Source: Corella eumyota
Lineage: Eukaryota > Chordata > Ascidiacea > Phlebobranchia > Corellidae
NCBI GenBank assembly: GCA_963082875.1
Contig: OY720100.1
Location: 9,486,001 to 9,550,000, forward strand
DNA: 64,000 nucleotides
Reading direction: 5' to 3'
Positions 39,293 through 50,925 of the stretch are shown here, in pieces. Positions within the stretch are counted from its first letter, which is position 1. Each line of letters starts with the position of its first letter. The notes under the pieces were generated by a model. That model saw only the letters and a program-made list of their open reading frames with translations, did not search any database and was not told the origin of the DNA. Position numbers and translations under genes: made by a program.

Positions 39293-41387
39293 TTTAAAAA
39301 AAATTATATATTTTTTAAAACTCTAATACCAGAATATAATTATCAATACACCCAGAGTAATACCTAATTATTACCAATACATAAATTTAAAAAGTGGACA
39401 CAAAACGATTTTTTATCTATCTGCACAACTTGCTGACTTGACGTTAAACTAGTATAATGATTGAATGATTAAACTGCCAATAGAAAAATTATTTTGGTTC
39501 TAGGCCGCTGACTGCGTAGTAAAAAAATTGTATAAATAATCAATATGACACACGCAGCAATAAAAAAACTGTACGCAAATAGCCAAGGCAATTGATATTG
39601 AACAAACATGCGGGTGCTCATTAACACATGTCTATCGCCTATCGGTGTCCTCGCGTCACTATTACTAATTATTTTGCCTAATTTTATAACTTTCAAACAA
39701 CTGCATTAAACTATTAATTTTTTTATCTAAGCAGATACCTAAATATAACATTTGCAATTTGTACAGTATGCTTACTTGCTTTGTTCTACTCACACAAATG
39801 TAAATCGTCACCCGTTTGGCGATTTTAATTCTCGCATTTACGTCATATGACGTCAATCGAATAGAGAAAATTGTGACGACATAATTATAATATGGCGGGA
39901 TTCAATATTTCAAATTACGTAATAACCACAATTTATTCCAGAACAAAAAATGATTTATACGACATTTACTTCTAAAAATTTTTCATTTTACGAATCATTT
40001 ACCCATTCGGTTTTTAGATGTATTCTTTGTATGTACAATCTTTTGTGCTACTGTACAAACATAATAAATTTAATAAAGGATGCGAAATATAAAATACACA
40101 TTGTAGGTAAAGTACGTAAAGATAAAATACGTCAAAGTTTTTATGCTACTATTTTATGTACGCCATAGTACGTAGGTTGTAGGCAATAAATGAAACGGCA
40201 ATTGTAATTTTTACTTCAAAAAGTAAAACAAAAAGCTAAATATGAAAACTAATTTCTACTCACTTATTTTTCCAGTAGCTTATTCTACGCGGTATCCTTC
40301 GTGGCGTTTTCAGCAGTAAATTAACAAAACGAACAATAAAATAAATGTTTACTAATTCTAAAAAAAATACATTTATTAATTAAAACGATGCATTATTTGT
40401 TGCAGTAGTAAAAATGATACTAGTAAATACGTTTTCAGTCAGCTAAACTTCAAAATTTTTGTACACTCCCTCGCATACGTTAATTTCCCATTCTAACTGA
40501 ATGAATTATGGCTTTTAGCAAATGCTTAAGTAAAGAAGCAAAATTCTTCGTATTTTATCAGCCAAGCATTTCTTACGTTCATTTAAAAAAATCCTTCTCT
40601 AAATATTTCTTATTTGTGCGAGACGCCGCCTTATAAAGCGAATTATGTCGGTTCTAAGAGAGTGTCCGATTTCAGTATTTGCGAAAGTCGAGCCTATTCA
40701 ACCAATGATTACGTCGACTTGTCCACTGAACTGTTTCGTTCTTCGCCAATATTATAAAATTTTACACAGACAAGCTTGTGACGCAATCAGTAAATCAATT
40801 GGATCCCTTGTTTAGTTTAAAAGTTGTCGCGTTTTTTAAATATTTAAATCTTGGCTTTACGTTTTAATTTTAGTATAGTTACATACTTATAAACTACGTA
40901 CTTATAAACTATACTTGTAATAAACTTGCACGCTCAAAAAATAAAAACCCCAAAACAATCGGCATACAAATATGTAAATATGACGTTGCAGCTAACCTTT
41001 TCCATTGGTAAATTAATATTTCTTTAAAGTAACAAACACAATGAACGAGATTGATAATGTATTTGTAAACCAACAAAAGTCAACAAGAACTTTAATTTGA
41101 ATGCTTCAATTTTAAACCTAGAAGCTTCAATACTTTAAAACAATTTAAACTAGTACATTGACACTTTACACAAACAAAGTATATTTGTAAATAACATTAT
41201 TATCAACCACCACAAAAAGAAAAACAATTTTGTTTAAAAAACGATCAGAATATAAATTAAAAAGAGCATTTCTTGTTAAGATTTAATTTAGATGAATGTT
41301 ATGGCCAACCAAGGGTAAGATGGTAAACGGCTGGAAAAGTAACTGCAGGTTCGTTGATAAATAGCCTTGCAGAACACTTATAACTCG
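39293..41387. other. Intergenic region between PKA RII (5') and GRP94 (3')
   Basis: It contains the RII promoter and the GRP94 3' end (ATTAAA on the minus strand near 41285). A 75-codon minus-strand ORF at 39469-39696 has one predicted membrane helix but no recognised family, and may belong to the RII 5' region. Nothing else was identified. Confidence 0.45.
39848..39855. promoter_or_regulatory. Consensus CRE (TGACGTCA) upstream of the PKA RII gene
   Basis: A perfect palindromic CREB/ATF site 556 bp upstream of the RII start codon, preceded by cgtcata. The link to transcription of this gene is an inference. Confidence 0.4.
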
Positions 41388-44300
41388 TCATGAGCCTAAA
41401 ATTAAACAAAAATGTTAAAAAAATTTATTTAAACAAAAAAACAAAGAGGTTTAAATGTTAAACAGTAATTTTAACAGACTTACCTCATCTTCTCCAGCAG
41501 CTTCCTCCTCTGCAGCTTGTTCTCCAACCTCTTCTTGCTCACCCTCTTCATCTTCTTCGTCATCATCTTCATCATCTGCATCAACCTCTTCTTCTTCCTC
41601 TTCCTCCTCTTCTTCTTCTTCTTCCTCTTCCTCAATCTAAATTAATTACATTGTTTAAGTTGCAAAAGTATTATTTTAGAGTTTAAGTCTAAAACAATAG
41701 AAAATAAAGTTTAAATATTCTTAAACATTTACTGGAGTGTCAGGATCAATGTTAAGGTTAGAGTATAACATGTCTAAGATTCTTTTCGAGAAATCAACAG
41801 AGTCTTTTAAGCTGTAACCAGATCGAAGAACAGCTGTGTCAAACATAACTTGAGCAATTTGTTTTGCTTGCTCGTCTTCTTCATCCATCTGTTATACAAA
41901 AGGGTTAATGAACTATATTACATACAATTTATGTGGGTTTTTATTTAAATTTTTTACTATTAGTCACAACCTTAAATTGCATTTATAACAAACATCAAAA
42001 TTTCAACAAATTAACAATTCTTTAAGTAAAAATTTACCTCAATTCTACTGAGCAGATTTTTGATTAAAGGATGTCTTGGGTTAATTTCCAAAGTTTTCTT
42101 TTGGTTAGCATAGAAGCTATGTAAATAGAAAATTTAAAGTTAAATATAAAACTTTTAAAATTACACATTTAAATTTAACAACTTCTTAGAATAAAAATAT
42201 TTACTGCATCAAATTGGTTTAACTAAATGCAAATATTTTTGTGTTTTTAATTTAAAAATTAAAATTGTAAAACACTCCGCTAGTTATTAACTGCTAATTT
42301 TACAGCTATTTATGCTATATTTTAACAGAGTGATGATAAAATATTCACAATTTTGTGTTTACAAAATCTGTGAAAACCGTTTTTAACTTTTGGAAATAAT
42401 TAATTTCGCCGGCTAACAAACTCACGATTTATTCTGATTTTTTTGATTTTGATAACGCTGTGCATTTTGCAAGCGTTCCATATTAGCAGACCTTGTTAAG
42501 ATAAAAGAATGTTAAAAATTTATTTTAAAACTTACTTTGAGGAACTATCCTTATTAGTTTGGTAAGCCTGAGCTTTCATTATACGTTCCATATTACCTGA
42601 CCTAAAAACACAAATGTTTTGTACAATACATTTATATACTATAACTTTGTACCGGCAGGGTTGAGTAGTGGAAAAACACTTGCTGCACCACACATAAGGT
42701 CCCTGATTTAATCCCCGCTGATCTTATACTGTAGCGCCCTTGAGTAAGGCACTATAAACGGTATGAACTCCTGCTGAGCTAGCACTTAATCAGAATTATA
42801 ATTATCAGGCCATTATAATCTATAATATCCCAAACTGCCACAGGCAACTCAAGACTGTGTCGGAGTAACTAATGTTACTCTATGTTTAAGTTGCGCATTT
42901 GACTTTTCCACATTGAGGATAAAGATATATACAAAAAAAAAACTTACAAACTTATCAAAAATAATATTTAAATTGTTAAAACAACTTCTATATCAGAAAT
43001 CACAAACAAATTCTAGTTTAGTTAATAGTTCATATTTGTTACTTTTAAGATAAAGACATTAAAAAATGAAAAAAGACTTAATTGAACTAATTTACCATCC
43101 ATATTGACTAGCAACAAGGGCGCATGGGGAATCTGTAAGTCTTTCGGTAATGACTGCCTTTTCAATCTAAAACAAAAAATAATTGAGTAATAACTCTAAT
43201 TTACAAAAGTCAAATAAAACAAACAAACTCCTTTCCACAAGAAAAAAATTATACCAAATATGGTGTATACCTTATCTTTTAAAGCAGTTTCTTTTAACCA
43301 ATTAGCAAGAGGTTCATATTCTTTTTCATGAGCCTCCTTTTTCTCTTTTGCTTTTTCGCCGTCATCTAATCCCAAACCTTCCTTTGCAACATTCTGGAAT
43401 CTTTTTCCATCGAATTCTGGAAGAGCTTGTATGGTGTACTCATCCACTGGCTCTGTAAGGTAGATGACTTCATATCCTTTTTTAAGAAGACGTTCTAAAA
43501 ATGGAGAATTTTCGACCTAAAAAATTTAGGCATAAGTTAATTGCTTTTATAAAAAAGTAAGATTAAAAAAAGCGTTAGGTGTTTAAGAAAGCAATTGTTT
43601 AAAAAATTGTAATAAATTGTATATAATAAAAATAGTTTAAAAATAATTTTAAATACAGATATCACTACATTATTACAAAAGTAAACAGATGCCTACATAA
43701 TATAATTTATTTTAATATGGTATTTATGTTGTTTTTAATTTGAGGGGACTAATTTATTAACCAATATTTGGTGGTTTTGTTGTAAATACACATCCACAAA
43801 TGTATGTTGCAGTTTTTTTATAAATTATTTTTACAGTACAACATGTTATTACAAATGTGGTTAGTTTAACATAGATGATAAAAATACCCTTAAAATCTCT
43901 TTTTAAACAAACTGTCTAACCTCTTCTCTTCCATTTCCAGCACAGAAATAAATTTTATCCTGTTTTTCCTTCATTCGCTCAATATATCCCTCAAGACTAG
44001 AAAGATCAGTTGGATGGTTTGAGGTGTAAAAACGAAGCAACTTAGCAAGTCGGGTTCGGTTGCTGTGGTCTTCAATAACACCAAGCTTCATGCTTAAATA
44101 TTTTTGTTCAACAAAGTTATAAAAATAATATTTATTGTATTTTTTATACCAAAATTTTTTATACAGTCTTACAGTTTAAACTAGATTAATGTAATCCGGT
44201 AATTCTTAAAAAAGTTTGAAAAAAAAACAACTAAATTTCAGTGAAATGTTTTTAAAGCTTTGGTTTTCCGTCACATGCGCGAATATTGTTTAAACAACCA

Positions 44301-47300
44301 AGATTGACACTTTTTTAGGTAGGTATTTTAAGTCATTTAAATATATTGATTCAAAACAAAAATATATTACTTTGTTCCAAATTCCTTCCAGAACTTTTCG
44401 ATATAAGTTTCTGCATCAATTTTTTTGATCATATCAAGAGCCTTTCTGACCAATTTCTTTTTAATTACTTTTAGAAGTTTGTGTTGTTGTAAGGTTTCAC
44501 GGGAGACATTTAACGGAAGGTCATCACTGTCAACCTTAACAAGATGTTACACTTAGTTTAGACAGCATACATGGGATATCCTTGATTGGCTTAACACTTA
44601 CAACATGTATCATACAATTTACTAATTTTAATACAATATATTTTAATACAACAACTCATCTTACAATTCTATCAACTTTTATTTTTAGATTTACTAAATC
44701 AAAAATAAAGTCACCATTATTTATAAACTAGGCCTAAAATAGTTCTAATGTTTCTTTTAGATTATAACTCTCTTGGCTGTTAACCAAGTAAACAATAATT
44801 TACTTACAACACCACGAACAAATTGCAAATACTTGGGCATCATGTCTTGAAAATCATCAGTAATAAAAACACGTCGAACGTACATCTGTTTTTTGAATGT
44901 AAACTAAGTTAATTCTAAGTTCTACAATAAACTACTTGATTAAAAACCAACATGTTGTAACTTTTAACAAAGTTATGCTTTTATGTTGGCCTCCCATCAT
45001 CAATCACTAATTAGGGACATGATCATTGTAACTTACAATCCCGTAAATAAATCTTAGATAGGAGGGCAACATATCTCTCATATCATCAGTAATAAACACT
45101 CTTCTGACATATAACTATGCGACAAAACAATAAACTAATTAACTAAAAGCATGCTGATAAAAAAGGTTGGAAAAAATAATATAGAATGAGAGGTTATTAG
45201 TTAAAAAAAATATAGTTAAAAAAGTTAAAAATCATTATAAAGCCAAATATAAAATAATTTAAAATAGTAATTATGATTACTAACAGACTGGGGTTACTTT
45301 AATTAAAAGCTGAACTGTATTTTTATAAGAATTTAAATTAAATTTTAACATTAAGCACTGCATCTACCTTTAAATGATCAACTTTTTTGCCAGTATGATC
45401 ATACATGGTTTTGGGAGGGGTTTCTGGAACATACAACACACTTTTAAATGAAACCTCTCCCTCTGCTGTGAAATGAGCTCGCCCCAGTGGGTTTTGATTA
45501 TCCTTAAGCACGTCAAAATATAAACAACATGCAAATTAAGCCATGCAAAAAAATTAGTAAAAATGATAAAAAAAAAACAGGATAGAAAAGTAAGATAGAT
45601 TTGAGGGTGGCAAAAACACACCAAACAAGGCATGCATTACTGGCCTTAATGCTATCAGTTTTTTTCTGTCCATAGTCTTGAAACATATTTGATGGAGATG
45701 TTGATGGAATAAAAAGAATAGATTTGAATGAGACTTCACCCTCGGCAACAAAGTGAGTTTTTGCCATTGGGTCAGTACTCTCCTACAGTTACAATGAATA
45801 ACTTAAAAATTACTCAAAAGCAACTATTAAATATATCCACACTGACAGCATGGTGTGGTGGGCACAACACTACTAGGCACAAAAATAGAGTGCTAATGGT
45901 ATATACTCTTACCAAAGCAGCAACTAATTCGCTAGGTATGAAGCAAGAGGGTCAATAATATTCAAAACCATCAATGATAAACCCACTTGTTAAAAAACCA
46001 CTTAAAAGTAACAAAGCTAAGTAATTGGTTATAAAATTTATATATATTTTATACCAACTATGTATATATAAGTTTTTTATAAAGTTTACAAAGACCCAAC
46101 CTTTGAGATTGATTTGTAAAAGTTACTGTATTCTTCGTCAGTTATTTCTTTTGCAGGTCTCTGCCATACTGGTTTGACCGAATTAATTAATTCCCAATCC
46201 CAAACTGTTTTCTCAACTGTTTTTGTTGTCGGTTTCTTTTCCTCTTCACTCTCTTCTTCAACCTTCAAACAACAACAAAATGCAAGTTATTTTATCATAA
46301 AAAAAAATTTTTTCAAAATTTTCACACAACTTTTTTACATTTTTTAAACAACCATTTACAATTATATATAACTTTTAGATCTGAACTGCTATCTCAGTAC
46401 TTTCTTAATTTATTTTAAATAATAAATTTGATAAGCATGTACTTGAACCCTATGGCAAAATATGCCTTAACAAAAACAAATTTATAAATACTTACTTCAG
46501 CTTCTTCTTCATCTTCGCTTTTTTCAACTTCACCCTCATCATCAGCATCAACTTCTTCTTCCTTTTCTTCCTCCTCAACTGGTACTTCTTCCTTTACAAT
46601 TTTGTCAGCCCACAAATAAATTGGGAAATTGATAAACTGGGAATATTTTTCAATCTAAAAAAATAGAATGTATATAATGGTTTAATTCGTAAAAAATTTT
46701 TATATAAATAATTAATGGTGATTTAAAATTCAAACCTATATTATCCAAAAATTAGTACATTCGAGTTTACTTAACAAATAACAATATTAAAAGGTAACTG
46801 GTCTGGTACTACTTGGTACAATAGGTTTTTTACTTTAATATAGCAAACATGTCATTACAAAAAACCATTGAAAAGTAATATTACCAATGATCTAACGGTT
46901 CCAATTTCTAAGTAGTCAGAGGCTTCTTCTTTCAAGTAAAGTGAAATTGTTGTTCCTCTTAATAAAGTGTCACCACGTGGATCTGCAGTGACGGAGAAAG
47001 ATTCAGAATCTGATTCCCAGATGTGTTGCGAATCTTCGTTGTGTTTGGTTGTCACAACAACCCTGTCAGCAACTTAAAAATAAATGTGAAATTTTTATTA
47101 AATAAACCAATGGGTTTAATAAAAATTAAAGATATTAATATTAATTGAAATTTTTTTTTTTAAATGCTTACCCAAGAAAGAAGAGTAAAACCCTACACCA
47201 AATTGACCAATCAAATCAGAGACAGAATCTTCTGAAGAAGCGCTGGACATTTGTTCAAAAAAGTCACTGGTTCCAGATTTTGCAATAGTTCCAAGATTTT

Positions 47301-48304
47301 TAATCAAATCTGCTTTGGTCATTCCAATACCAGTGTCAGTAACATGAAGAACATTATTCTCTTTGTCAACCTAGTAAAATTGTAAAATATTTAAAAAAAA
47401 TCTATTTATTATAAATTTGAGATATTATTCATTATCCACAAATAAATAAACTTGTTTTTTGCCATTTATGAACATGCAAATGGTCTGCACAAACCTTAAT
47501 TTTAATGGAAAGCTCATCAGTAGCCGCTAAAGCCTCAGAGTCCGTAAGTGACATGATGCGGATTTTGTCAAGTGCATCAGAAGCATTTGAAATAAGTTCT
47601 CTCAAGAAAATCTAAATATATATGGTAATGAATATGATTTTTTTTTATATATTACAACACAAATAATTTAAAAGATACCAACAGAAATAATTTACAAAGT
47701 TTTTTTTACAAATCTTTTTTTAAAAAATCCTACTTCTTTATTTTTGTAAAGTGAATTAATAATAAGTTTCATCATTCTGTTGACTTCGGCTTGAAAAACA
47801 TGTTTTTCCGCTTGGTCTCTTAATTGTTTTACTTCATTAGGACTTAGCCCATCTAAATGAATGGCTTCTTCCTCCCTATAATAATTATATGGGTAAATGT
47901 TTAATTTTTTTTTCATTAATTCGATACTACAAGCCCTATTTTAATTTATTAAAAATAACTTAGATATATAAAACATATCAAGACCAGTGGTAAGATAAAA
48001 AGTAATTTTTTACGTAACTGTGGATGTAGTAATAACAAAGCTTTGCTTAATATTTAAAATTTAAATTAAAACTTAACGAATGGAATTTGATAAGCTACAG
48101 GAATTTTTTATGAAAAAATTTTAAATTTTACCTTGCAACAACTTCATCATCTGTTTTTGATCCATCAGATGCTTTTCCAATATCTGGTTCAACTTTTGGA
48201 AATTCATCATCAGTTCCTTCTTGATCGGGGTCAGATCGAACTTGGCAGGCCGATAGAAGTAAACAGGCCGACAATAAAGTAAAATACCAAAATTGTTTGG
48301 TCAT
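41388..48304 (-). CDS. HSP90B1: Endoplasmin / GRP94, ER-resident HSP90
   Basis: ER-lumen ATP-dependent chaperone. The principal model has 18 phase-consistent exons: 48132-48304, 47734-47875, 47495-47611, 47172-47370, 46885-47072, 46496-46654, 46101-46262, 8a 45645-45782, 9a 44808-44885, 44371-44534, 43921-44092, 43271-43516, 43096-43166, 14a 42536-42601, 42038-42116, 41733-41888, 41484-41636, 41388-41405; 2481 nt, 826 aa (human 803). It starts with a signal peptide ([20 protein letters not shown]) and ends in AHDEL, an ER-retention signal on its own 18-nt exon. The N-domain shows the ATPase motifs [22 protein letters not shown] and [12 protein letters not shown]. An acidic linker is followed by [11 protein letters not shown], and the M-domain contains [18 protein letters not shown]. 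The exon ahead of AHDEL is an unbroken acidic run. Three alternative exons (8b, 9b, 14b) are listed separately. In the principal model exon 8a must use a GC donor (AAG|GCCAGT) to stay in frame. Confidence 0.96.
42426..42491 (-). CDS. HSP90B1: GRP94 alternative exon 14b
   Basis: 66 nt, exactly the length and phase of 14a (42536-42601). 14a encodes [20 protein letters not shown] after the shared Trp; 14b encodes [20 protein letters not shown]. Acceptor aacaag and donor tc|gtgagt both fit. Only 44 nt separate the donor of 14a from the first base of 14b. In HSP90s this [10 protein letters not shown] helix belongs to the C-terminal client-contacting region, and 14b replaces its exposed hydrophobic residues with polar ones. 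Confidence 0.85.
42652..42942 (+). mobile_element. tRNA-derived SINE in a GRP94 intron
   Basis: Same family as 31097-31396, somewhat diverged: gtagcgcccttgagtaaggc, aacggtatgaactcctgctg, atcccaaactgccacaggca, aggataaagatata, then an A-run. The tRNA-like head is degraded in the B box. It sits between exons 13 and 14a, antisense to the gene. Confidence 0.88.
45037..45114 (-). CDS. HSP90B1: GRP94 alternative exon 9b
   Basis: Second version of exon 9, 78 nt in phase 0 and the same length as 9a (44808-44885). 9b encodes [20 protein letters not shown] + RFIYGI; 9a encodes [20 protein letters not shown] + QFVRGV. Human GRP94 resembles 9a in its middle (DDFHDMMPKYLNFVKG). Both have good AG acceptors and GTAAGT donors. 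The physical order in the transcript is 8a, 8b, 9b, 9a. Confidence 0.88.
45368..45502 (-). CDS. HSP90B1: GRP94 alternative exon 8b
   Basis: Second version of exon 8, 135 nt in phase 0, with an acceptor cttaag and donor aag|gtagat. It encodes [20 protein letters not shown] and ends GKKVDHLK. Exon 8a at 45645-45782 encodes [20 protein letters not shown] and ends GQKKTDSIK. Human GRP94 has one such segment ([20 protein letters not shown]). The flanking positions differ between 8a and 8b, so they look like functional paralogous exons, not an assembly duplicate. Inclusion of both would repeat one middle-domain beta segment. Confidence 0.85.
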
Positions 48305-48652
48305 TTTTATAAACAGATCCTATTAATATTTTTTTGTAAGTTAAGGTTGAACTAAAACAACAATTAATGATTACTTTTTAATTTATCTATTAAATTTGTT
48401 ATTGTAATGCAATAATTGTTACAAATGTGAGTAACAGATTTAAAACAACCTAACCGGTTTCCCCAAAATATTAACTATTAGGCAACGTAAAATTTAGGTC
48501 TAACTAACAATCAGCTGTTACTCTTTCAAATGTTTTAAATTTATTTCGTTGAACGAAAACTACCGGTAAAGAAACGTGTCATTTTATAAGCAGTCAACCA
48601 TGCCATCGGCAACAGTCAGTGCAACTCATATGTGCGGCGTCACAAAAATTAA

Positions 48653-48671
48653 CCAATCACAATATACCACG
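48653..48671 (+). promoter_or_regulatory. Perfect ER stress response element (CCAAT-N9-CCACG)
   Basis: CCAAT at 48653-48657, nine bases, then CCACG at 48667-48671. This is the ERSE consensus bound by NF-Y and ATF6/XBP1 that drives GRP94 and other ER chaperones in vertebrates. It is about 350 bp upstream of the GRP94 ATG. A second one-mismatch copy (CCAAT-N9-CCAGG) lies on the minus strand at 48697-48715, with a tacgtcatta ATF-like site between them. Confidence 0.75.
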
Positions 48672-48958
48672 ACTACTACGTCATTAGCTGGACGGACCTG
48701 GCCTTATATGATTGGCTGATTTTGGTTGTAAACAATCGAAAAAAAAACATGTGCGTAGTAGGTGATTTTGCGCCCACTTACGGCTAATATTTATAAATAA
48801 GTTCTTACACAAAACAAAAAAATACTAAAAATACAAAATGATAAAAAATTAGGTATTGTGAGCAAATAATTACATAAAATTTTTTCATAAAACAAACCCT
48901 TTTTGAGCAATCAAGTAAAGGAAAAAACATTTATTTTGCTAAAAACTTTACAATAAGC

Positions 48959-50140
48959 ATGGAACTTTCTGTGGAAGACAAACATCATGCATTAGCCGAA
49001 TATGTTGGTAAACTTAAAAACTCTAGAATGGAAGGAGATGGGAAATATTGGTTTGATTCGGGAACAAGATATGAGGGTAGTTTTAAAGACGGAATGTTTC
49101 ATGGAGATGGTAAGTTAACTTTATTGTAATATTTTTTATTCTAATTTCAAATGTTTTATGAGTCGCTGTTTAGGAGTTTTGCACTTTTCCAACGGTATCA
49201 AATATTTTTCGAAGTGGGAGAATGGAAAAGCGATAGACGGAAACTACGTTTTTCCGGACGGATTGGAATTTAAAAACGACGACGATGTATTATCAGGATG
49301 GCGATATTGCAACAGAGTTTGGGACAGAAGATTTTATAAAGTAAATATAAATCAAGAGGTTTACGCTATATAAATCTTCAAAATAATTTAAAAAAACGGT
49401 ATTATCTACTACTATCATAAAAGCCATAGGGCTTAAGTAATAAAACAAGAAAATTATAAATCGCCTACATAAAAATAGGTAAAATTCTCCAAATAATATT
49501 ATTTTATATTTTTAGGAAATGACTGATGGTTTACGACCAGTTGATCACAGCATGCTTTCAGCTGATGCGGATGAAAAAGGCAAACCATCACGTGAAATTC
49601 CTGTTGACTGCTACGACTGTGGGGACGGATATTATAACCCCAAAGAACGAATTGTATATCAATACAGGGAAGGTAATTCAAAACCTTGTCAGTTGTCAAA
49701 TAAAATCATTTTTCGGTACAACACAAGCCTAAACACGTAATATTAATTGTAAAACGTGTTTACATTTATATTTTGCATAATATTTATATTGTTGCATTTA
49801 AATAAGTTTTAAAATAGATTGGATCGAGGACGAAGATTTTACGCCATCCACTACAAAAGGTGTTGAACAAGCTCATAAGTTTTTACGTAACGTTACTACA
49901 GATGAACATGATTGGATAATTCAACATTGTCGAAAAGGACGTGACGATCACGTTGGCTGCCAAAGACTTACTAATTATGATGCCGAAAAAAAAATGAGCG
50001 ACGCAATAGGTCGATTGTCACTGAAAAAACAGGGTTGTTTTAGAAAGAAATATGGAGTAGGAAAAGTTTTACCAAACGCGACGAATATTAACGATTCCCA
50101 AACTAATTCAAAAAAAAGTGTGAAGTTTTCCTTGTCGTAG
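48959..50140 (+). CDS. MORN5: MORN repeat-containing protein 5
   Basis: Four exons, 48959-49109, 49174-49340, 49516-49672, 49818-50140; 798 nt, 265 aa. The N-terminal third holds three MORN-type repeats (MEGDGKYWF, YEGSFKDGMFHGDG, YFSKWENGKAIDGNYVFPDG). Human MORN5 similarity continues through DRRFYKEMTDGLRP and the signature CYDCGDGYYNPKERIVYQYR, then DEHDWIIQHCRKG. The exon 2 donor at 49341 (AAA|GTAAAT) was preferred over one further on because it reproduces the human FYTEILNGLKP spacing. The C-terminal extension of about 80 residues past the CRKG motif exceeds the short human protein. The family is associated with cilia and sperm, so a ciliary role is likely. AATAAA occurs near 50199. It shares its upstream region with GRP94. 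Confidence 0.92.
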
Positions 50141-50239
50141 AACTTATTTTTAATCAATATTCTAAAAACAACAATATTCTGCTTTTTCATCCTGTATTAA
50201 ATAAAAAAGCTATATTTAAGTAAATGTGCTATATTTGAA

Positions 50240-50720
50240 TAAAAAACACACTCGGGGAATGAAGAACAAAGGAACGAAAAAAAGGAGAGAAAACTGGGAA
50301 AAAAATTAAAGGGCAGAAAAAGGAGAGGCGGAATCTTAAAAAATATAACGCGAAATCGGCCTACTAAAATTCGCCCGAGAGGTCCGGGGTGCCCGAGGTA
50401 TTCTCGCCGGCCCGGGATAAGCCTGGACTAAAGGGTTAAAGTAAATTTTAAAACGCTCGCAGGGCCTGGGGATATTTAATAGGTTCCGGAGTGTATTATA
50501 ATAGGCCTGGTGTTTATATAATGCTTGGGGTGTTTATATGAGACCCGGGGTGTGTCAATAGGGGTTGTGTTATAAAAGTTAAGGCTGTAGAGGTGTTTAT
50601 TTGAGGCCCGGTGTGTGTTATACAGGCCCAGGGTGTTTATATACTCTAACACAGTCTCGAGTGCGTGTTTATATACTCTTGCACAGTCTCGAGTTTTTTT
50701 TTAATATGGATATTGGTATT
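50240..50720. repeat. GC-richer degenerate tandem repeat region
   Basis: A purine-rich stretch (50265-50330) is followed by loosely repeated phrases of about 30-40 bp built on aggccyggggtgtttatat, then a duplicated gtgtttatatactct-gcacagtctcgag (50630-50700). Composition differs sharply from the surrounding AT-rich DNA. No gene was recognised. Confidence 0.6.
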
Positions 50721-50925
50721 CTGATAAGGGAGAGGAAATAAACTTAGACCTTATGTGGTAATTCTGTAACGTCCAGTGTATATTATCATAGCCCCACTAT
50801 GCTCTATCTTAAAAGTTAAAATTCATTTGTTCTTATTTTGTAAGAAAATTAACCACTAAAAGTTGTTGTTTTAATGTAACTTTATTACATGAATTGTTAG
50901 ATTTCTGTCATTTTAAGTGACAACT

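Noticed and set aside
39469-39696. Minus-strand 75-codon ORF with one membrane-like helix
   Set aside because: It lies about 180 bp upstream of the PKA RII start and has no family resemblance. AT-rich DNA often yields hydrophobic ORFs. It is more likely 5' flank or untranslated sequence.
41455-41640. Plus-strand Ser-rich ORF
   Set aside because: It is the antisense shadow of the Glu-rich penultimate exon of GRP94.
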